Below the pieces are notes generated by a model. That model was not told where the DNA came from. It worked only from the letters and a program-made list of their open reading frames with translations, and made no database searches. A stretch of 64,000 bases of DNA from JAICWP01 sp035278025 (GTDB lineage Bacteria > Acidobacteriota > Terriglobia > Terriglobales > Acidobacteriaceae), in assembly GCA_035278025.1 (NCBI GenBank), contig DATEJK010000016.1, forward strand, positions 29,783 through 93,782, written 5' to 3'. Each line of letters opens with the position of its first letter. The first letter of the stretch is position 1. Of the stretch, positions 59,044-64,000 are shown piece after piece. A program made the translations under genes and the position numbers.

Positions 59044-60672
59044 GTGAGTTCCCGTCCTGAGCTGCGCGCGCCGCTGGCCGGAAAGCGTTTTGACATCGCC
59101 ATCATCGGCGGCGGCATCAACGGCGTCGCCATCGCCCGCGAATGCGCCCGGGCCGGCCGCTCCACGCTGCTGCTGGAGCGGCACGACTTTGGCGCCGGCA
59201 CCACCAGCCGCTCCACCCGCCTCATCCACGGCGGCCTGCGTTATCTGGAGCACGGCGAGCTCGGCCTGGTGCGCGAATCCGTGCGCGAGCGCCGCCGCTT
59301 GCTGCAGGGCAAACCTCATCTGGTTCGCCCCATCAATTTTCTCCTGCCCCTGGCACCGCAGGCGCAGCGCAGCGCTCTCGAAGTCCGTTTCGGGCTGTGG
59401 CTTTACCGCCGCTTCGCCGCCGCGCGCTACCGCACTCCTGCCGGCGACTTAGTGGGCGCTCTCGAGCGCCTGCTGGATTCCCGCGAACGCTGGCGCATTT
59501 TCCACTACGAGGACGCACAGTGTGAGTTCCCGGAGCGCCTGTTGGCGGAGTGGCTGGTGGAGGCCACTGACGCCGGCGCCGAGGCGCGCAACCATACCCA
59601 GGTCCTGGAAATCGAGGTTGCAGGCGGGCAGGCGCGCGCTCTGCGCCTGCGCGACTGCCTCAGCGGCCGGGAAGCCCGCGTCGAAGCCGGTTGGATCATC
59701 AATGCCGGCGGTCCCTGGGTCGATCTGGTGGCCCAGACCGCGGGCCTGAAGGCTTCCACCATGGTCGGCGGCGTCCGTGGCTCTCACATTGTGCTTCCCC
59801 GCTTCGCCGGCATGCCTGAGGCTGCCATCTACATTGAAGCGGTGGACGGGCGGCCATTTTTCGTCATCCCCTGGAATGGGCAGGTGCTGGTGGGCACAAC
59901 CGAAGTGCCCGACCGCGGCGACCCCAGCCAGGTTCAGGCCAGCGCGGACGAAGTACAATACCTGCTCGATTCCGTGCGCCGGCGTTTCCCGCGGGCCGCT
60001 GTTTCCGCGGAACAAATCCGCTATACCTACGCCGGCGTGCGTCCGCTCCCCTTCGTCGGCGACGATAACCTCTCGGCTATTACACGCCGGCACTTTCTTC
60101 GCGACCACCGTCAAGAAGGCGTGGCGCAAATGATTTCCGTCATTGGCGGCAAACTGACCACCGCCGCCAGCCTGGCGCGCGAATGCGCCCGGCTGATTGG
60201 AATTGAGGTGCAGGAGCCCCGCGGAACCGCGTTCATCCCCGACAGTGAAGACTTTGACGCCCTGCTGTTGAGGTGGGCGGAAGCAGTTGCGCCCAACTCC
60301 GGCATCTCAGTCGAAAGCGCTCGCGCTATCGCCGGCTGGCACGGGCCGGGACGGCTTGCCATCGCTCAGCTCGCCAGGAACGATGAGCGCCTGCGCCAGC
60401 CTCTCTGTCCTCACACTCACCACCTCGTGGCGGAAGCGGTGAACGCGTTTGCCTGCGAGCACGCGCAAACTCTCGCCGACGTGCTCTTGCGCCGGGTTCC
60501 CGTGGCCTTGAATGGGTGCTGGTCGGAAGAGTGCTCAGCCGTGGCGGCGCAGCGCGTGGGCAGCGCCTTGGGCTGGTCTGAGCTCAGAGTGGGTGCGGAG
60601 CGTGAGGCGTTTGACGCCGAACGTACCGCGTTTTTGCTGAAACCCCCCATCCCTGTGCCCGTTCGCCGGTAA
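59044..60672 (+). CDS. glpD: Aerobic glycerol-3-phosphate dehydrogenase
   Basis: 542 residues, normal length. Rossmann FAD motif FDIAIIGGGINGVAIAREC, the DAO-family LLERHDFGAGTTSRSTRLIHGGLRYL, and the C-terminal GKLTTAASLARECARLIG plus a C-terminal helical domain. Oxidises sn-glycerol-3-phosphate to dihydroxyacetone phosphate at the membrane, donating electrons to quinone. GTG start at 59044. The convergent gene encodes a glycerophosphodiesterase, which supplies the substrate. Confidence 0.95.
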   Translation: MSSRPELRAPLAGKRFDIAIIGGGINGVAIARECARAGRSTLLLERHDFGAGTTSRSTRLIHGGLRYLEHGELGLVRESVRERRRLLQGKPHLVRPINFLLPLAPQAQRSALEVRFGLWLYRRFAAARYRTPAGDLVGALERLLDSRERWRIFHYEDAQCEFPERLLAEWLVEATDAGAEARNHTQVLEIEVAGGQARALRLRDCLSGREARVEAGWIINAGGPWVDLVAQTAGLKASTMVGGVRGSHIVLPRFAGMPEAAIYIEAVDGRPFFVIPWNGQVLVGTTEVPDRGDPSQVQASADEVQYLLDSVRRRFPRAAVSAEQIRYTYAGVRPLPFVGDDNLSAITRRHFLRDHRQEGVAQMISVIGGKLTTAASLARECARLIGIEVQEPRGTAFIPDSEDFDALLLRWAEAVAPNSGISVESARAIAGWHGPGRLAIAQLARNDERLRQPLCPHTHHLVAEAVNAFACEHAQTLADVLLRRVPVALNGCWSEECSAVAAQRVGSALGWSELRVGAEREAFDAERTAFLLKPPIPVPVRR

Positions 60673-60727
60673 CGTATTCTCCGCCTGTCAGCCTGAGCGC
60701 TACCTATAACCGATCCAGGGAGTTCTC

Positions 60728-61480
60728 TTAATGAAACTCTTCCCTGCCTCCCGGCGGCGATGTCGCCACTCTGGCCAGCATCTCCGGATCATCCGAGACG
60801 ATTGCATCTGCTCCCCAATTCGCCAGCCGCTTCACATCCTCCTCGCGATTCGCGGTCCACACCATCACCTGCTTCCCGGCTCCATGGGCGTCCTCGATCA
60901 GTTCTCCGGTCGCCAACTTGAGCTGGGGGATCACGAAGCTCAGCGGCAGATGGGACCACTTTGTCAATTGCCGCGCATTCTCGGCGATCAACCCCAGCGG
61001 AACCTGCTGGTCTCTCTCCGCCACCGCCAGCAGAACCTCCGGCAGAAATGATGACACCAGGAATCGTTCCGGCGCATGATCGGCCAGCGCCTGCAGAACC
61101 GCATCCTCCATCCCAGGCGCCTTGAGTTCAATATCCAGGAACGCGCGGCCGCGGTAGCGTTGCAAAACGTCTGGCAGACACAGCAGCGCGAGCTGTTCGT
61201 GGGCGAGGGAGCGCCGCTGGGTCAACGGCAGGCGGGGCACGATTCGCTCCTGCCAGCGTTGCTGCAGCTCGGCATAAGTGCTGCCGGCTACTTCCAGGCC
61301 GCCCAGACGAGGGTCGTGCACCACTACAAGCTGGCGATCACGGGTGCGGCGAACATCGAATTCGAAGCCATCGCACCCGGCCTGCAGCGCCAGGTCGAAG
61401 GCGGCAATCGTATTTTCGGGAAGATGGGGCACGCGCGCGCCCCGGTGGCCCAGCAGCAAAAGGCGCTTAGTCGAGGTCAA
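60728..61480 (-). CDS. ugpQ: Glycerophosphodiester phosphodiesterase
   Basis: 250 residues, cytoplasmic (no signal peptide). GHRGARVPHLPENTIAAFDLAL holds the catalytic His and the PEN motif, FEFDVRRTRD the metal ligands, and VVVHDP the second His. Hydrolyses glycerophosphodiesters to glycerol-3-phosphate and an alcohol, which GlpD (convergent neighbour) could oxidise. Its start overlaps the upstream zinc-ribbon gene by 14 bp. The symbol is by analogy. Confidence 0.92.
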   Translation of the reverse strand: MTSTKRLLLLGHRGARVPHLPENTIAAFDLALQAGCDGFEFDVRRTRDRQLVVVHDPRLGGLEVAGSTYAELQQRWQERIVPRLPLTQRRSLAHEQLALLCLPDVLQRYRGRAFLDIELKAPGMEDAVLQALADHAPERFLVSSFLPEVLLAVAERDQQVPLGLIAENARQLTKWSHLPLSFVIPQLKLATGELIEDAHGAGKQVMVWTANREEDVKRLANWGADAIVSDDPEMLARVATSPPGGREEFH

Positions 61481-61784
61481 AGTCGCGAATGGGCTTGCCC
61501 GTGTCAGGCGATTCCTTCGCCCTCTTCACGGCCTCCTGAAACTTCTTCTCCAGCAGGTCGGCCTGGTGCTTCTGCGCCTCCACCGACTGGCGAAACACCG
61601 ATTCGCGGCGGCTGTCCTGCTCCTTCATGGCGCGCGCCGCCTCTTCAATGTCGTTGAAGGTCTTGGGCACCTTGGCGGGGGTGTGGGCGATGACCGCCTG
61701 CGTTTCCGGGTCCACCTTCAGCACCGCGTTGCAGCACGGGCAGGTGACTTCAAAAGCCGAGGACGCCTTGGCCGGCTTGGGCAT
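61467..61784 (-). CDS. Small zinc-ribbon/coiled-coil protein
   Basis: 105 residues. A C-x2-C (CPCCNA) near the N-terminus makes a half-ribbon, followed by a charged helical stretch (EEAARAMKEQDSRRESVFRQS...) likely a coiled coil. Function unknown. ATG 61784 (MPKPAKASS) is preferred; an earlier start at 61802 is possible. Its 3' end overlaps the glycerophosphodiesterase gene by 14 bp. Confidence 0.6.
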   Translation of the reverse strand: MPKPAKASSAFEVTCPCCNAVLKVDPETQAVIAHTPAKVPKTFNDIEEAARAMKEQDSRRESVFRQSVEAQKHQADLLEKKFQEAVKRAKESPDTGKPIRDFDLD

Positions 61785-61796
61785 AGGCTGATGATA

Positions 61797-61856
61797 CCGC
61801 AAAACCGGTAGTCGGTAGCTGGCTTGGCTTCTAGCTTCCAGCTAGTGGCTAACTTC
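61797..61856. repeat. tagctggtagt-like repeat before bshC 3' end
   Basis: CGGTAGTCGGTAGCTGGCTTGGCTTCTAGCTTCCAGCTAGTGGC contains direct GGTAG(T/C) copies and inverted TAGCTGG/CCAGCTA. Lies between the bshC stop and the zinc-ribbon start. Confidence 0.45.
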
Positions 61857-63532
61857 TAGAGATACAGCACCTGGTGATCGGGGCAGCCGCTGCCCGCGGC
61901 CTCGTACAGCCGCTCCAGTAACTCGATCCCGTACCGGGCCAGGAACGAAACACCTGCAATTTCCCGCTCCGGCAAATTCTTGTGCGGGAAAAGTAGATTG
62001 CTCAGCAGGGTGGCATGGCGGTCGAGCACCTCGGTTCGCATCAGTTCGGCGCGCGCCGCCTTCCCCTGCAGCCCGTCCAGCTGGTAGCGCATCTTGGAGC
62101 CCGCGCGCTGGGCCGCATCCACCAGGGTCGGATCCAGGCGCGCCAGCGAGCTTTCAATCCGCGCCAGGCCAGTCTGCAGCGACTCGGCCGCGGTTTGGAA
62201 GGCCGACTTCAAGTCTGCCGGAAGCGCCCGCTCGGCCAGCAACTCGCGCAAGCGCTCCGGACCGTGAAACACATCCGTAAGCTGGAGGGCGTAGCGCTCC
62301 AACAGCCCGGCGGCTTTGGGTTCCACCAGGGTTGCGCTGAACCGCGGTACCGCCGGAGTTATCCGGCCCAACACTTTGTCATAAACCACCGCCGCCTGGG
62401 CGAAGTAGGCGCACTCCGCCGGGCCGCCGGTATAGGCAAGCGTGGGCAGAAGGTAGTCCTGCACCACCGGGCGCAGCAGCACGTTGGCGCTAAAATGCTG
62501 CGGCTCGGCTTCGATGCGCCGCAGCAGTTCCTCCCGGCTGATCGTCTCCTGCCCGATGCGGAAGCCCGCCTGCCGAGCCACACCGTTGCCGCGATGGATA
62601 ACTACCCGCGATCCATTCTCAATCGTGAATAAAAGCGTTGAGAGCTCGGTAACTTTCACCTGGTCGTGGTAGCCGGAAGAAAGTAGCTCGCGGTCGCGCT
62701 CCAGCAACGCCTGGTCGAGCTCTTCGGCGCGTTCGATCGCGGCGCGGTAAATGGGCTGGGCCAGCGCGTGTAGCTCGGGGTCGGAAGCGTCCAGCATGAT
62801 CACGCCCCAGCGCCCCACCAGTGCGCTGAACAGCTTGGCGAAGGCGCTCCCCAGGGTTTCGCCGGGCTGGTAACAGCGGCGCAGTAAGTCGGTGATTTCG
62901 GAATCGCCCAGGGCCGCCGCCGCATCTTCCACCGGTTGGCGGATTTCCTCTCCCAAGCGGATGTCGCCCACTGGAGCGTCGGGCACTCCCTGGGTGGGGG
63001 CGATCACCCGCTGCAACAAGCCGCCGCCCCCCAGCAGCGTGGCGTGATTGATTTCCTCCAGATCGTGATCTTCCGTGGCCAGCCAGAAAACGGGCACGCA
63101 ATCTACGCCCAGTTCCGTGGCCCTCTCCGCCAGGCGGATGGCCCCCAGGGCTTTAAAGATGGCGAACAGCGGCCCGCCCAGCAGCCCCACCTGCTGCCCG
63201 GTAACCACGCAACTGGCGCCGGCGCGCAGCCGGTCCAGATTTTTTAGGGTCTCAGCCGAGGCGCCCCAGGCGCGGTTCTGGCGTTCCAGAATGCCGGCCA
63301 CCTTTTGCCGCCGGCTTGCGTCATAGCGGATCGCCTTAGCTTCCTCGCTCGCCCACTGCGCCAAGTCCGGTGAGCGGGGATAAAACTTCCTGACTTTGGG
63401 ATAGTTGTAGAGCAGGTCGGTAAACAGAGGGGTGGTGTGCGGAATGAGCGTGAAGGGTAAACATTCCGCGCGCACTAGCGGCTCTCCTGGCAACGGGTTG
63501 GCATAGGGCAAGGACACTATTCTAACGGCCAC
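61856..63532 (-). CDS. bshC: Bacillithiol synthase (cysteine-adding enzyme)
   Basis: 558 residues. The core nucleotidyltransferase-like region has VVTGQQVGLLGGPLF, AIRLAERATELGVDCVPVFWLATEDHDLEEINH, and FSATLVEPKAAGLLERY; a coiled coil (QTAAESLQTGLARIESSLARLDPTL) lies near the C-terminus. BshC adds cysteine to GlcN-malate in bacillithiol synthesis. Bacillithiol is known in Firmicutes, Deinococcus, Bacteroidetes and Acidobacteria. Start GTG at 63532, or GTG 63517. No bshA or bshB is in the window. Confidence 0.93.
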   Translation of the reverse strand: MAVRIVSLPYANPLPGEPLVRAECLPFTLIPHTTPLFTDLLYNYPKVRKFYPRSPDLAQWASEEAKAIRYDASRRQKVAGILERQNRAWGASAETLKNLDRLRAGASCVVTGQQVGLLGGPLFAIFKALGAIRLAERATELGVDCVPVFWLATEDHDLEEINHATLLGGGGLLQRVIAPTQGVPDAPVGDIRLGEEIRQPVEDAAAALGDSEITDLLRRCYQPGETLGSAFAKLFSALVGRWGVIMLDASDPELHALAQPIYRAAIERAEELDQALLERDRELLSSGYHDQVKVTELSTLLFTIENGSRVVIHRGNGVARQAGFRIGQETISREELLRRIEAEPQHFSANVLLRPVVQDYLLPTLAYTGGPAECAYFAQAAVVYDKVLGRITPAVPRFSATLVEPKAAGLLERYALQLTDVFHGPERLRELLAERALPADLKSAFQTAAESLQTGLARIESSLARLDPTLVDAAQRAGSKMRYQLDGLQGKAARAELMRTEVLDRHATLLSNLLFPHKNLPEREIAGVSFLARYGIELLERLYEAAGSGCPDHQVLYL

Positions 63533-63861
63533 GCGAGTTCACCATACTACCGGCCACGAATCAATCAGATGACTTGCACGGCAAGAGGATGCGGAAAAGC
63601 GGGAACCAGGGGTCAGGAGTCCGGAGTCAAAAATCCGTTGATCAGGAAGTTGGTAGCCGGTAGTTAGCAGTTGGTACTTCCACTCGCATTGGCTCCCAGG
63701 ACCAACTACCAGCTACCTCTATTGGCGACTGGTAACTGACAACTGCTCCGCATCCACCGTAACCCCCATCGCATCTAATCAATTGACTTCCAACCGTTTA
63801 CCACCTAGATTGGAAGTGGTTCTTTGCACGGCTGCTCCCGCTTCGGCGGGTTCTCCACCAT
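63533..63861. other. Intergenic region before ssrA
   Basis: About 330 bp with no gene. It carries a repeat block (63645-63760) with GTTGGTAGCCGGTAGTTAGC and, in inverted orientation, CCAACTACCAGCTACC, then the ssrA promoter. Nothing else recognisable. Confidence 0.5.
63783..63817 (+). promoter_or_regulatory. ssrA promoter with an overlapping inverted repeat
   Basis: TTGACT (63783-63788), a 17-bp spacer and TAGATT (63806-63811). ACTTCCAA (63786-63793) and TTGGAAGT (63810-63817) are perfect 8-base inverted arms that bridge the -35 and -10 elements, so a dimeric regulator could bind on the promoter. Confidence 0.6.
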
Positions 63862-64000
63862 GGGGGCGTCACGGCTTCGACGGGGATGCTTGCGGCCAAG
63901 AGGCATGCCGGGGTGCACACACCCGTAATCGCGTGCAAAACTAGAAATGCCACTCCACAAATGGCATACGCTGCTTAATTAATTAAGTAGCCGTCCTCCA
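63862..64000 (+). ncRNA. ssrA: Transfer-messenger RNA, 5' part
   Basis: The 5' end GGGGGCGTCACGGCTTCGACG matches the tmRNA acceptor/D-like arm (consensus GGGG...TTCGACGGG). The resume codon and tag reading frame are GCC ACT CCA CAA ATG GCA TAC GCT GCT TAA (63949-63978), i.e. ATPQMAYAA followed by a stop; the YAA/LAA end is a ClpXP-type degron. The 3' acceptor half lies beyond base 64000. tmRNA rescues stalled ribosomes together with SmpB. Confidence 0.93.

Overview
The window looks like a chromosomal segment of a GC-rich, Gram-negative, aerobic heterotroph, most probably an Acidobacteriota member of the Koribacter/Terriglobia type. This is an inference. It rests on an aa3-type oxidase cluster with a duplicated subunit III and a cupredoxin/carboxypeptidase-regulatory fusion, a pilB-pilT-pilC-pilS-pilR run, BshC (bacillithiol synthesis), an outer-membrane beta-barrel protein, a sortilin-type BNR protein, and dispersed intergenic repeats (TGTCATCCTGA..., CACCACAAAGG..., tagctggtagt-like). 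No phage, insertion sequence, CRISPR array, rRNA or tRNA gene was recognised. The only RNA gene is an ssrA tmRNA that runs off the right end.

Layout. 1-2759 (minus): the N-terminal part of heme o synthase (ctaB) and two paralogous secreted SH3-like proteins. 2962-11706 (plus): a respiratory operon of a fused monoheme cytochrome/outer-membrane barrel, a diheme cytochrome c, a type-1 copper protein, oxidase subunits II, I, III, III-like and IV, a small membrane protein and a WG-repeat protein. The first eight genes resemble in type and order the iron-oxidation rus operon of Acidithiobacillus (cyc2-cyc1-...-coxBACD-rus). This is the most interesting system in the window: a possible outer-membrane-to-oxygen electron conduit. 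12102-19413 (minus): type IV pilus motor genes pilB, pilT and pilC followed by the pilS/pilR two-component pair.

19995-28855: ribulokinase, an alkyltransferase-like DNA repair protein, half an EamA transporter, a STAS protein, dnaX-ybaB-recR, ribBA, a zinc-ribbon protein, a MerR regulator and a second STAS protein that lacks the phosphorylatable serine. 28986-32183: a large secreted BNR/sortilin beta-propeller protein. 32187-39427: an RDD / SpoIIM / DUF58 / MoxR / DUF4350 / DUF4129 / membrane-protein cluster. 39563-45490 (minus): a complete hydrogenase maturation set hypC-D-E-A-B-F with no hydrogenase structural gene in the window.

45703-64000: D-aminoacylase-like amidohydrolase, YgfZ, DUF1844 protein, PhnP-like metallohydrolase, ribF, an MFS transporter, a GH30 glycosidase, a DegT aminotransferase, an M16 peptidase, a glycine-zipper protein, glpD, a glycerophosphodiesterase, a zinc-ribbon protein, bshC and ssrA. 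Most adjacent genes in these blocks overlap or nearly touch, so operons are inferred from spacing. All functional calls come from reading motifs in the translated sequence; no database search was run.
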